DNA of 45,481 bases from Clostridia bacterium (GTDB lineage: Bacteria > Bacillota > Clostridia > Oscillospirales > Acutalibacteraceae): NCBI GenBank assembly GCA_017554405.1, contig JAFZIK010000042.1, forward strand, positions 1 through 45,481, given 5' to 3'. A model generated the notes under the pieces. The model was not told where the DNA came from and did not search any database. It saw only the letters and a program-made list of their open reading frames with translations. A program made the position numbers and the translations under genes. Of this stretch, positions 7,337 through 15,340 are shown piece by piece (positions within the stretch are counted from its first letter, which is position 1; each line of letters starts with the position of its first letter).

Positions 7337-8485
7337 ATGGATAAGTATGTAAACGAAGCTGTTGAACAGTTTAAGGCGCTTCTTGAAGAACAAATCGCAC
7401 GCGAAAGAAAAATGGAAGCGGAAAAATGCGTTGTGGATTTTGAAAAGCTTCCGAAAATAATTATCGGCATCTGCGGCGGCGACGGTATAGGCCCGATTAT
7501 TTCAGCCGAAAGCGAAAGGCTTTTGCAGTTCCTTTTAAAGGATGAGATAGCCGCAGGAAAAATCGAACTCCGCACCATCGAGGGGCTTACGATCGAAAAC
7601 CGTATCGCCAAGAATAGAGCGATACCGGATGACGTTTTAGCCGAAATAAAGAAATGCAACGTGATACTTAAAGCGCCTACAACTACCCTTAAGGGCGGCA
7701 CCCTTGAGAGTGCCAACGTTGCAATGCGCCGCGAGCTTGACCTTTACGCCAACGTTCGCCCGGTATGTGTTCCCGATAAGAATATCGACTGGACCTTTTT
7801 CCGGGAAAACACCGAGGGTGAGTATGTGCTCGGCTCCCGCGGAGTGGAAATACCCGATACTCTTGCGTTTGATTTCAAGGTCACAACTAACGAGGGCACC
7901 CGCCGCATCGCCCGCGCCGCTTTTGAATATGCGCGAAAAAACGGGAAAACTAACGTTGCGATAGTAACAAAGGCAAATATTATGAAGAAGACCGACGGCA
8001 GGTTCTCAGAGCTTTGCCACGAGGTCGCCGCCGACTATCCCGAAATCACCGCAGAGGACTGGTATATAGATATTATGACCGCCAACCTTGTCAACGAGCG
8101 CGTGCGCGATAGGTTCCAGGTTTTCGTTCTTCCCAATCTCTACGGCGATATAATAACCGATGAAGCGGCGCAGATACAGGGCGGCGTAGGCACCGCCGGC
8201 AGCGCCAATATCGGCGATAAATATGCGATGTTCGAGGCGATCCACGGCTCCGCGCCGCGTATGATCGAAGAGGGCAGAGGCAAGTATGCCAATCCTACAA
8301 GTATGTTCAAGGCGACCGAGATGATGCTTTCGCATATAGGGTATAAGGATAAGGCGGATAAGTTGAACCGTGCGCTCGTTATCTGCACCGAAGAAAAACC
8401 GAAGTATATAATTACCGGCCGTTCGGACGGCGCCACCTGCACCGAGTTCGGCGATTACCTTATGCAAACGATATCCGAATTATAA
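7337..8485 (+). CDS. icd: Isocitrate dehydrogenase (probably NAD-dependent)
   Basis: A 382-residue member of the isocitrate/isopropylmalate dehydrogenase family that oxidatively decarboxylates isocitrate to 2-oxoglutarate. Visible motifs are CGGDGIGPII near residue 50, RENTEGEY (substrate and phosphate region), and NLYGDIITDEAAQIQGG with the metal-binding aspartates. GDKYAMFEAIHGSAP near the cofactor site also matches. An N-terminal stretch of about 40 charged residues precedes the core. Context with the Re-type synthase and aconitase selects isocitrate over isopropylmalate. RBS GAAGGAG is 9 bases before the ATG. The coenzyme preference cannot be settled by reading alone, but the HGSAP context resembles NAD enzymes. 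Confidence 0.9.
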   Translation: MDKYVNEAVEQFKALLEEQIARERKMEAEKCVVDFEKLPKIIIGICGGDGIGPIISAESERLLQFLLKDEIAAGKIELRTIEGLTIENRIAKNRAIPDDVLAEIKKCNVILKAPTTTLKGGTLESANVAMRRELDLYANVRPVCVPDKNIDWTFFRENTEGEYVLGSRGVEIPDTLAFDFKVTTNEGTRRIARAAFEYARKNGKTNVAIVTKANIMKKTDGRFSELCHEVAADYPEITAEDWYIDIMTANLVNERVRDRFQVFVLPNLYGDIITDEAAQIQGGVGTAGSANIGDKYAMFEAIHGSAPRMIEEGRGKYANPTSMFKATEMMLSHIGYKDKADKLNRALVICTEEKPKYIITGRSDGATCTEFGDYLMQTISEL

Positions 8486-8496
8486 GGAGGAGCACA

Positions 8497-9540
8497 ATGG
8501 GTAAATCCAAAACAATACCGGCGCGCTTGTCAGTTCTAATCCTTGCGCTGGTTCTCGCTTTTGCTTTTGCGGGCTGCGGACCGAAGGACGAAAACAAGCC
8601 AAAGCCGCTTATGTTTGATGCGGAAGAGGCTTCGGTTAAAGCAGAAACAATAGATTATTACTGGTCCGGTGACGTAAAATATGATTGCTTTATTATTAAG
8701 CAAAACGGCAAATACGGCACAATGGATAAAAACGGCAAAACGGTAAGCGAGCCCGCCCACGAAAACGTGGGTATAAATATGATATACGATGAAAAGAGCG
8801 GCGCTACCAAGTGGGGGCTTACCCTTGCCGATAACGACTATACGGATCTTTACTATGTTGAGGCAAACGGCGAGGTATCCGCGGTCTCGCCAAACGGTAT
8901 CGGTTTTGAGGACCGCTGCGAGGTATACTGGACGCCTGAAGGGCCGATAATGCTTATTTATGAAATCGATTCGAGCAGCGAGGTCGAGCTGAATTTTAAC
9001 ACTTATTACAGCTATCAGTTCATTACTTCGGATGCCTTTATGAGCTTCCCGGGGCGTAAAGATATATCCCGCGTTATCCCCGTTAGGGAGGTAACCGAGA
9101 TGAACTATCAGCAAAACGGCGATACCGGTATGGCGGTGCCCGTTTACAAATCGGAAAAATACGGCTTATTCGATTTTGATACAAAAAAGATGCTTACCGA
9201 TTTTGTTTACGATGATTGCACCCGCTTTGCCGTTGGCGGCGTTTTTGCCGCAAAAAAGGACGGGAAATGGGGATACGTAAGCGATAGCGGCAAAGAGATC
9301 ACCGGGTTTTACTTTGAAGCATCGTTCCCGGTAGAGGAATATGAAAGCAGCGTGCGCCGGATGTTCCTGCCGGTAAACGGCTATATCGTAACTAAAAAGG
9401 ACGGCAAATACGGTATGATAAACGCCCTTGGCGAGACGGTAGCCGATAACGATTTCGATTATCTGTCGCAGGTAAGTCCGGACGGTATTTTTTGGGCTTA
9501 TAAGGACGGCAAATGGAGCCGCTGCACACCTAAAATATAA
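8497..9540 (+). CDS. Lipoprotein with WG (KWG) repeats
   Basis: A 347-residue exported protein. The signal peptide ends in the lipobox AFAGC (C27), so it should be lipid-anchored on the outer face of the membrane. The body carries WG-type repeats: GKYGTMDKNGKTV, EKYGLFDFDTKKML, GKWGYVSDSGKEI, GKYGMINALGETV and a final DGKWSRC. These repeats form beta-propeller-like folds of unknown ligand in many gut bacteria. RBS AAGGAGG, 11 bases after icd, suggests co-transcription with the citrate operon. No function in that pathway is evident, so it may simply be carried along. A terminator follows. Confidence 0.85.
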   Translation: MGKSKTIPARLSVLILALVLAFAFAGCGPKDENKPKPLMFDAEEASVKAETIDYYWSGDVKYDCFIIKQNGKYGTMDKNGKTVSEPAHENVGINMIYDEKSGATKWGLTLADNDYTDLYYVEANGEVSAVSPNGIGFEDRCEVYWTPEGPIMLIYEIDSSSEVELNFNTYYSYQFITSDAFMSFPGRKDISRVIPVREVTEMNYQQNGDTGMAVPVYKSEKYGLFDFDTKKMLTDFVYDDCTRFAVGGVFAAKKDGKWGYVSDSGKEITGFYFEASFPVEEYESSVRRMFLPVNGYIVTKKDGKYGMINALGETVADNDFDYLSQVSPDGIFWAYKDGKWSRCTPKI

Positions 9541-9556
9541 TAAAAAAACAATACAT

Positions 9557-9599
9557 TAAAGAGTCGGAGATGCGAATGCGCCTTTCGGCTCTTTTTTTT
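9557..9599 (+). terminator. Intrinsic terminator closing the citrate operon
   Basis: AAAGAGTCGGA pairs with TTTCGGCTCTTT (two wobble pairs), and a run of eight T follows. It lies just after the lipoprotein stop and before the promoter at 9601. Confidence 0.8.
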
Positions 9600-9600
9600 C

Positions 9601-9629
9601 TTGTAATTATACAAATAATGGTATATAAT
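9601..9629 (+). promoter_or_regulatory. Promoter of the site-2 protease/scpAB run
   Basis: TTGTAA (9601-9606) and TATAAT (9624-9629) with a 17-base spacer. The -10 box lies inside the small inverted repeat ATGGT (9618-9622)/ACCAT (9631-9635), a possible operator half-site pair. It directly follows a terminator, as expected for a new transcription unit. Confidence 0.75.
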
Positions 9630-9660
9630 AACCATGTATATTTAATTTGGAGTGGTATGC

Positions 9661-10362
9661 TTGCTTCTTAGTCTTATTGGAAATGACAGGATCTCGCTGT
9701 GGACGATACTCGGATATCTGATATCGGCAACGCTGGTGGTTTTCGTTACACTGCCGGTGCATGAGTTTGCGCACGGCTTTATAGCAAATAAATTAGGCGA
9801 CCCAACGCCCCGCTGGCAGGGCAGGCTTACCTTGAATCCTTTAGCGCATTTAGACCCCATCGGCGCGCTCGGTATTCTGCTTTTCGGTATCGGCTGGGCA
9901 AAACCGGTAAACATCAACGCCCGCTATTTTAAAAACCCCAAGTGGGGTATGGCGCTTACCGCCGCCGCCGGACCGCTGGCAAATATCATTATGGCGCTTT
10001 TATCGCTTATTATACTTAACGGGATAACCGTTCTTTTTGTGCTGAATGATTATGCTTATTTTGAAGTGTATCAGATCGTGGGCGCATTGTTTTATTACCT
10101 TGCTTTCATAAACGTTTATCTTGCGCTTTTTAATCTGATACCCATTCCTCCGTTTGACGGATCGCGCGTGTTATTTGCCTTTTTGCCTACAAGATACTAT
10201 TTCTCGATAATGCGATATGAAAGATATATTTTTATAGGGCTGCTCGTATTCCTGTATGCGAGTTCAAGGATAGGATTCAATCCGATAATATACGCCGCGG
10301 ATTGGGTCATAGAAAAGCTTGACTACGTTGCAAGTCTGCCGTTCAGCTTAATAAGGGTGTAA
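9661..10362 (+). CDS. Site-2 protease family membrane metalloprotease (M50)
   Basis: A 233-residue intramembrane zinc protease of the small Rip/SpoIVFB-related group without a PDZ domain. The zinc site HEFAH is at residues 34-38 and the third ligand lies in FNLIPIPPFDG (157-167, D166). Four to six hydrophobic segments surround them. I choose the TTG at 9661 because GGAG (9648-9651) lies 9 bases upstream; the GTG at 9652 directly touches that RBS. It is followed by scpA after two bases, a common neighbourhood in Clostridia. Substrates are unknown; cleavage of membrane-bound regulators is typical of the family. Confidence 0.9.
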   Translation: MLLSLIGNDRISLWTILGYLISATLVVFVTLPVHEFAHGFIANKLGDPTPRWQGRLTLNPLAHLDPIGALGILLFGIGWAKPVNINARYFKNPKWGMALTAAAGPLANIIMALLSLIILNGITVLFVLNDYAYFEVYQIVGALFYYLAFINVYLALFNLIPIPPFDGSRVLFAFLPTRYYFSIMRYERYIFIGLLVFLYASSRIGFNPIIYAADWVIEKLDYVASLPFSLIRV

Positions 10363-10364
10363 AA

Positions 10365-11090
10365 ATGGAAACAAAGTTATTCTATAAACTTGATGACTTT
10401 GAAGGGCCGCTTGATCTGCTCCTTCAGCTCATCGCAAAGAATAAACTTAATATTTACGATATCAAGCTTTCGCTTTTAATCGATCAGTATTTAGAGCAGA
10501 TCGAGTATTTCCGCCAGCAGGAAATGGATATTTCAAGCGAGTTTTTAGAGATGGCTTCGCGCCTTATCTATATGAAAACCGTAAGTCTGCTTCCTCGCCA
10601 GGATGAGATCGAACGCCTTAAAGAGGAGCTTACCGGCGAACTGCTTGAATACAGTATCTGCCGCGAAATGGCGGCGAAATTCGCAACTATGACCGAGGGG
10701 TTCGATACCTTCGTAAAAGCGCCTTCCTCCTATGATTTCGATTCGGCTTACGAGCTTGTTCACGATAGTGACGTTTTGCTTAGCGCCTACCTTTCGGCTG
10801 TAAACCGCGCAAAGAGAACGGCGCCATTGAGCGTTGCGCCGTTTACCCGTATAGTTGCAAAGAAGATCGTTTCGGTCTCTTCAAAAATAGTGTTTGTTAT
10901 ACGCAAGCTTGCATTTGCGGGAACGGCGAAACTCAGTTCGCTTTATAAGACCGCAAAGAGCCGTTCGGAGCTTGTTGCAACCTTTCTTGCGGTGCTTGAG
11001 CTTTGCAAGGCAAACCGCGTAAAGATAGGGTCTGGAGATATGGCGGACGCCGAGATCAAACTTATTAAGGGGCATAAGAGAGATGAATAA
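10365..11090 (+). CDS. scpA: Segregation and condensation protein A
   Basis: The kleisin subunit of the SMC-ScpAB complex that compacts and segregates the chromosome. The 241-residue protein begins with the family signature FEGPLDLLLQLIAKNKLNIYD. It continues with the helical N-terminal domain (LEMASRLIYMKTVSLLP) and ends in a winged-helix domain. It overlaps scpB by 8 bases, which implies translational coupling. Start at the ATG at 10365, two bases after the protease stop. Confidence 0.96.
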   Translation: METKLFYKLDDFEGPLDLLLQLIAKNKLNIYDIKLSLLIDQYLEQIEYFRQQEMDISSEFLEMASRLIYMKTVSLLPRQDEIERLKEELTGELLEYSICREMAAKFATMTEGFDTFVKAPSSYDFDSAYELVHDSDVLLSAYLSAVNRAKRTAPLSVAPFTRIVAKKIVSVSSKIVFVIRKLAFAGTAKLSSLYKTAKSRSELVATFLAVLELCKANRVKIGSGDMADAEIKLIKGHKRDE

Positions 11091-11670
11091 AACAGAGATC
11101 GTTTCCGCGCTTGAAGCCGTGATTTTCGCATCAGGCGATCCTATCGGTATCGACCGCCTTTCGCAGGTGTTTGATATCAAACCCGAACAGGTAGAGGCGG
11201 CGGCGGAAACTTTAAAACTTCGTCTGAAAGAAACAAACAGCGGCGTAGAGCTTTTAAGACTTGATAATTCCTATCAGCTTGCCACAAGGACCGATTATGC
11301 CGAGTATATCAAAAAAGCCTTCGATCTGAAACGGCGCACACCGCTCTCAAGCGCGGCTTTCGAGGTGCTTTCGGTCATCGCTTACAATCAGCCGGTAACG
11401 CGCGCTTTTATCGAGCAGGTCAGGGGCGTTGACTGTTCGGGCGTTATCACTACGTTGCTTGAAAAAGAACTGATAGAGGAGCGCGGGCGTCTTGAACTGC
11501 CCGGCAGACCGCTTTTATACGGAACAACAAAGAACTTTTTGCGGTGCTTCTCGCTTTCCGATCTTTCCGATCTGCCTCCGCTTCCCAAAGAGCAGAACGC
11601 GGTAAACGACGTCGGCGAGCAGCTGACCATACCGGAGGACGGCGAAACCGAGCCGGAAGAGGAAGAATAA
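11083..11670 (+). CDS. scpB: Segregation and condensation protein B
   Basis: A 195-residue partner of ScpA and SMC with two winged-helix domains. Typical segments are ALEAVIFASGDPI, LSSAAFEVLSVIAYNQPVTRAFIEQVRGVD and ERGRLELPGRPLLYGTTKNFLRCFSL. The C terminus is an acidic tail (EDGETEPEEEE). It overlaps the scpA end and is followed within three bases by the DUF2953-like gene. Confidence 0.96.
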   Translation: MNKTEIVSALEAVIFASGDPIGIDRLSQVFDIKPEQVEAAAETLKLRLKETNSGVELLRLDNSYQLATRTDYAEYIKKAFDLKRRTPLSSAAFEVLSVIAYNQPVTRAFIEQVRGVDCSGVITTLLEKELIEERGRLELPGRPLLYGTTKNFLRCFSLSDLSDLPPLPKEQNAVNDVGEQLTIPEDGETEPEEEE

Positions 11671-11672
11671 CG

Positions 11673-12287
11673 GTGGTTGTGCTTATAGTTTTAGCGGCGG
11701 TTTTTTTGCTGATACTGGTCCTGCTTTTAATGCCGGTAAGCGCCGATATAGAATACCGTGATGATTTTCTTGTGACCGTAAGATACTGCGGCATAAGAGT
11801 TTACAGGTCAGAACAGAAGGTAAAAGAAGCGCATAAAAAGCCGGAGGGTAAGGATAAAAAACCGGACAAAAAAGCAAAAAAACAAAGCTATATATCCGAA
11901 GTGTTCAAGAAAAAAGGCAAGATAGAGGGTATTAAGTTCTGCTTTGCGCTATTTAGACTTGCGTTTTCAAAAACCGTTTACGTTTTGAAAAAGATAAAAT
12001 TCAAAAGATTTGAACTTGATATTTCGGTTGCGAGCGACGATGCGGCAAAGACCGCCGTGACATACGGGGCGCTTTGCGGCGCTATCTATCCCGCGCTCGA
12101 TCTTTTGAAGATAAACACCTCTTTTGATATTAAAAAAGTAAACGTTTATACCGATTTTGATAAACTCAGTCCCGAGATCAAGGTATCGCTAAATCTGAAA
12201 TTGCGTCTTATTTTCGCGGTTATCGTCTTGATTTCAACGTTGGTCTCTTACTTAAGACTGAAAAAGGAAAGTGAAAAAAATGGCTGA
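11673..12287 (+). CDS. DUF2953/YtfI-like membrane protein
   Basis: The start is taken as the GTG at 11673, behind AGGAAGA. The protein of about 204 residues opens with one hydrophobic segment (VVLIVLAAVFLLILVLLLMP). A short soluble part and a Lys-rich linker (about residues 50-75) follow, then a domain with LDISVASDDAAKTAVTYGALCGAIYPA, and a C-terminal hydrophobic stretch. This matches the DUF2953 family (YtfI in Bacillus), usually encoded just before the spore gene ytfJ/gerW, as here. Function is unproven; a sporulation role is inferred from the neighbour. It overlaps the next gene by 8 bases. Confidence 0.75.
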   Translation: MVVLIVLAAVFLLILVLLLMPVSADIEYRDDFLVTVRYCGIRVYRSEQKVKEAHKKPEGKDKKPDKKAKKQSYISEVFKKKGKIEGIKFCFALFRLAFSKTVYVLKKIKFKRFELDISVASDDAAKTAVTYGALCGAIYPALDLLKINTSFDIKKVNVYTDFDKLSPEIKVSLNLKLRLIFAVIVLISTLVSYLRLKKESEKNG

Positions 12288-12663
12288 AAACAATTTAAAC
12301 AACCTTATGGAGATAGCAACCGAAAAGCTCCGCGCTATGGTTGACGCCGATACGATAATCGGAACACCGCTTACGGTCGGCAATATCACTCTTATACCCG
12401 TATCCAAAATATCCTTCGGGCTGGCTACGGGCGGCAGTGATTTTCCCACCAAGGGCTCAGGCACCGTGTTCGGCGGCGGTGGCGGCGCGGGTATGACCGT
12501 TAGCCCCGTGGCGTTTATCGCGATAAACGGCGATAGCGTTCATATGATGCCGGTTTACAGCGAGATGAACTCGGTCGATAAGGCAATAAATATGGCGCCC
12601 GAGCTTATAGATAAGGTAAAGGGCCTTTTTTCAAAAAAGAAGTCGGGCGATACTGCCGAATAA
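12280..12663 (+). CDS. ytfJ: Sporulation protein GerW/YtfJ family
   Basis: A 127-residue soluble protein with the family features: LMEIATEKLRAMVDADTIIGTPL, then IPVSKISFGLATGG, then a Gly-rich loop GTVFGGGGGAGMTVSPVAFI. GerW (YtfJ) in Bacillus is needed for spores to germinate through some receptors. The ATG at 12280 is preferred over the GTG at 12271, which lies only two bases after GGA. The pairing with the DUF2953 gene is conserved across spore formers and supports a spore-forming host. Confidence 0.88.
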   Translation: MAENNLNNLMEIATEKLRAMVDADTIIGTPLTVGNITLIPVSKISFGLATGGSDFPTKGSGTVFGGGGGAGMTVSPVAFIAINGDSVHMMPVYSEMNSVDKAINMAPELIDKVKGLFSKKKSGDTAE

Positions 12664-12701
12664 ACCGCACTTTAAACTCATAAGATTTATGGGTGTTATA
12701 T

Positions 12702-13814
12702 TTGAAAAGGATCGTTTGCGTTTTCGCGGTATTGTGCTTGTCTTTTTGCCTTTCGCTGCCGTTTAGCGCCGGTGCTGTTTCGGCAACGGCGGCGGTGGTA
12801 ATAAACGGCGATACGGGGGATATACTCTATTCCCGCAACGCCGACGTGCGCCTGCCTATGGCAAGCACCACCAAGATAATGACGGCGATTTTGCTTATTG
12901 AAAACTGCGATGATCTTGACGACGAGCTTATAACCACCCGCGAAATGGTAAAGGTCGAGGGTTCTTCAATGGGGCTGTTGCCGGGCGATAGGGTATCCTA
13001 TCGCGCCCTGCTTTACGGTATGATGTTATCTTCGGGCAATGACGCGGCAAACACCACCGCGATAGCGATAGGCGGCAGTATCGGCGGTTTCGTTGATATG
13101 ATGAATGCCAAAGCCGCAGAACTCGGTTTAAACAATACGCATTTTGCAACGCCCTCCGGTCTTGACGCCGAGGGGCATTATACTACGGCTGCCGAGTTGG
13201 CTCTGCTGACCGCTTATGCGCTTAAAAACCCTGTTTTTGCCGAAGCGGCGGCGGCGAAGAGCGCAACGCTCTGTTTCGGCAATCCGCCATACCGCAGGAC
13301 TGTAAAAAATCATAACAAGCTTTTAAGTATGTATAACGACGTTATCGGCGTAAAAACCGGTTACACCAAAAAATCGGGAAGATGTCTGGTTTCAGCTGCC
13401 AGGCAGGACGGCAAATACGTGATAGCCGTGACCCTTAACGACGGTAACGATTGGGCGGATCACCGGGTCTTGCTTGACACGGGACTCGCCGCGATAGATG
13501 TTTATGAGTTTACGCCGCCGGCGGCGACCGTAAGCGTGCCGTTAGTAAACGGCGGCGCGGCGGAGGTTCTCTCAAATATCGGCGCGGCACAGTTCTGCAT
13601 ACCGAAAGGGCAGAGTGTTACCGCCGTTACCTGCCTGCCTCGGTTTTTATACGCTCCGGTCTTAAAAAACGAGATCATCGGCAGCGTTGATTACTATTGC
13701 TCTGACCGTTTGGTTTACCGAAGCAATATTATCGTTCAGGCGGACGCGCAGTATAAAGCCGCCGGCGTTCTTTTGGAGATTTTTGAGATCTTTAAATATA
13801 TGTTCAGGAGTTAA
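12702..13814 (+). CDS. dacF: D-alanyl-D-alanine carboxypeptidase (DacF/PBP5 type)
   Basis: A serine peptidase that trims the terminal D-Ala from peptidoglycan stem peptides and so limits cross-linking. It starts at the TTG at 12702 (GGGTG six bases upstream), giving a clean signal peptide MKRIVCVFAVLCL with cleavage near AGAVSA. The catalytic motifs are S55-T-T-K58, S111-G-N113 and K218-T-G220. A PBP5-like C-terminal domain and a final amphipathic or hydrophobic segment (FEIFKYMFRS) anchor it to the membrane. The position next to gerW suggests a DacF-like sporulation role. RluB follows immediately. Confidence 0.93.
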   Translation: MKRIVCVFAVLCLSFCLSLPFSAGAVSATAAVVINGDTGDILYSRNADVRLPMASTTKIMTAILLIENCDDLDDELITTREMVKVEGSSMGLLPGDRVSYRALLYGMMLSSGNDAANTTAIAIGGSIGGFVDMMNAKAAELGLNNTHFATPSGLDAEGHYTTAAELALLTAYALKNPVFAEAAAAKSATLCFGNPPYRRTVKNHNKLLSMYNDVIGVKTGYTKKSGRCLVSAARQDGKYVIAVTLNDGNDWADHRVLLDTGLAAIDVYEFTPPAATVSVPLVNGGAAEVLSNIGAAQFCIPKGQSVTAVTCLPRFLYAPVLKNEIIGSVDYYCSDRLVYRSNIIVQADAQYKAAGVLLEIFEIFKYMFRS

Positions 13815-13815
13815 T

Positions 13816-14556
13816 ATGAAGGATAACAGAATACGGCTTCAGAAGTTTTTATCCGAATGCGGCATTGCTTCGCGCCGCAAGGCGGAGGAACTGATAGCCG
13901 CGGGAAAGGTGAAAATAAACGGTAGGATAGCCGTTATAGGCGATAAGGTGGACCCTAAACGCGATAAGGTAACGGTGAGCGGAAAACGCGCCGCCGCGCA
14001 GAGCAAAAAGACGTATATAATGCTCAACAAACCGCGCGGTTACGTTACCACGCTTAAAGATGAATACGATCGGAAAAACGTTAGCGATCTTGTTAAAAAC
14101 GCGGGCGTTAAGCTTTTTCCGGTGGGCAGACTTGATAAGGATTCCGAAGGACTGCTGTTTATGACAAACGACGGCGCCTTCTCTAACAACATAACCCACC
14201 CTTCAAAACACGTTAACAAAACCTATGCCGTTACCGTAAAAGGCGCCGTTGAAGATCAGCAGATAAAGAAAATGGCGGACGGTATAGTTATAGACAGCAT
14301 ACGGACAAAGCCCTGCGATATTTTTGTTACCGAGCGCAAGGCGGACAGGACCTTTTTGCGCTTTATTATTAGCGAGGGCAGAAACCGTCAGATAAGAAAA
14401 ATGTGCGAAGCGGTAGGGCTCGAGGTCATCCGCTTAAAAAGGATAGAAATAGCCGGCGTTAAGCTCGGGGGTCTTAAAATCGGGGATTGGCGCGAATTAA
14501 ACGAGCGTGAGATGACGCGGCTTACCGCCATTTCGGAAAAGAGAGAGGAATTATGA
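13816..14556 (+). CDS. rluB: 23S rRNA pseudouridine synthase RluB family
   Basis: A 246-residue RNA-modifying enzyme. Residues 6-55 form an S4 RNA-binding domain (RLQKFLSECGIASRRKAEELI). The catalytic domain carries GRLDKDSEGLLFMTND with the nucleophile D107, and ends with the family motif EGRNRQIRKM. The RsuA/RluB/RluE/RluF family isomerises uridines in rRNA; RluB is the usual clostridial member. The ATG at 13816 follows CAGGAG. It overlaps the next gene by four bases (ATGA). Confidence 0.92.
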   Translation: MKDNRIRLQKFLSECGIASRRKAEELIAAGKVKINGRIAVIGDKVDPKRDKVTVSGKRAAAQSKKTYIMLNKPRGYVTTLKDEYDRKNVSDLVKNAGVKLFPVGRLDKDSEGLLFMTNDGAFSNNITHPSKHVNKTYAVTVKGAVEDQQIKKMADGIVIDSIRTKPCDIFVTERKADRTFLRFIISEGRNRQIRKMCEAVGLEVIRLKRIEIAGVKLGGLKIGDWRELNEREMTRLTAISEKREEL

Positions 14557-14927
14557 TTTCAGTAGCGCCGCTGACCGATAAAACGGAAATAGCAAGCTTT
14601 TATAAAACGGCAAACCTTGAACCGGCCGAAAGCGCCGGGTGCGTGGTTGCGAGATCCGGGGAAGAGGTGCTCGGCTTTTGCCTTTACGACCTTTATGAAA
14701 AGGGTATCACCGTGCGTTATATAACTCCACGTGACGATCTTTCTTTGGCGGACGGTATCCTGCGCTCCGCCCTGCACGTTGCGGCTTCCCGCAGCGCTAT
14801 GGATGCGCGCTATGAGGGCGAAGAAAACGAGATACTGTTTTCAAAGCTCGGATTCGTTCTCGATAAAAACGATAGAAAACTCGATATCGATAAGCTCTTC
14901 CGCGGCTGCGGATGCGAGAGGCATTAA
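14553..14927 (+). CDS. Small GNAT-like acetyltransferase-domain protein
   Basis: A 124-residue soluble protein that overlaps the rluB stop by four bases. It has a GNAT-like pattern: a GEEVLGFCLYDLYEKGITVRYI strand pair, then SLADGILRSALHVAASRS as the acetyl-CoA helix, then a closing LGFVLDKNDRKLDIDKLF. The usual Q/RxxGxG/A loop is weak, so activity is uncertain. It may be a degenerate GNAT with only a structural or binding role. The C terminus is Cys-rich (CGCE). The substrate is unknown. Confidence 0.6.
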   Translation: MISVAPLTDKTEIASFYKTANLEPAESAGCVVARSGEEVLGFCLYDLYEKGITVRYITPRDDLSLADGILRSALHVAASRSAMDARYEGEENEILFSKLGFVLDKNDRKLDIDKLFRGCGCERH

Positions 14928-14932
14928 GCGCT

Positions 14933-15292
14933 ATGAGCGGGATCGTCCATATATTTGAACCGAATCCGCTGGCGTGCGGGCAGGCGGTAATAGCTATGGC
15001 GGCGGGCGCCGACGTAAACGATGTGATAGCGTTAGTGGGGACCGAAAGGGAAACCGCCCTTTCGGATATGCGGGCGGCGTTTATGCATTACGGATTTTCG
15101 CTTTCCGCCGAAAGGAAAGAGGCAAAAGCAGTCGGTGAACTGCCGGAATTTGCGCTTTTAAGTCTTGAAACGCCGCGGTGCTGGCACTGGTCACTTTATG
15201 CGTGCGGCAGAGTGTATGACCCGGAGCACGGCGTGCTTGATGATTTCCCCGAATCAAAGCGCAAATACTATTGGGAAATAAGAAAAATATAG
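14933..15292 (+). CDS. Tiny putative cysteine peptidase, C39-like fold
   Basis: A 119-residue protein with no signal peptide or membrane segment. It shows the papain/C39-like triad order: C15 in ACGQAVIAM, H85 in WHWSLY and D96 in YDPEHG. The helix after the Cys and the DVNDVIALVG segment also resemble free-standing C39-like domains. Those of ABC exporters cleave double-Gly leader peptides, but no exporter or leader peptide is attached here. The ATG at 14933 is chosen over the one at 14912 because GAGAGG lies upstream. It ends the scpAB-rluB run. Peptidase activity is inferred from the motif order only. Confidence 0.6.
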   Translation: MSGIVHIFEPNPLACGQAVIAMAAGADVNDVIALVGTERETALSDMRAAFMHYGFSLSAERKEAKAVGELPEFALLSLETPRCWHWSLYACGRVYDPEHGVLDDFPESKRKYYWEIRKI

Positions 15293-15297
15293 AATAA

Positions 15298-15323
15298 GGC
15301 GGCGGTGATGATTCACCGCCGCC
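15298..15323. terminator. GC-rich perfect hairpin between convergent genes
   Basis: GGCGGCGGTGA (15298-15308) pairs perfectly with TCACCGCCGCC (15313-15323) around a TGAT loop. It sits between the convergent peptidase and ABC transporter genes, with T-rich flanks on the minus side, so it probably serves as a bidirectional terminator. A near-identical stem occurs at 38215-38240. Confidence 0.65.
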
Positions 15324-15340
15324 GCTTGATTTAATACGGC

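Noticed and set aside
9652..9660. GTG at 9652 as the start of the site-2 protease
   Set aside because: It touches the GGAG that should be its RBS; the TTG at 9661 has proper spacing.
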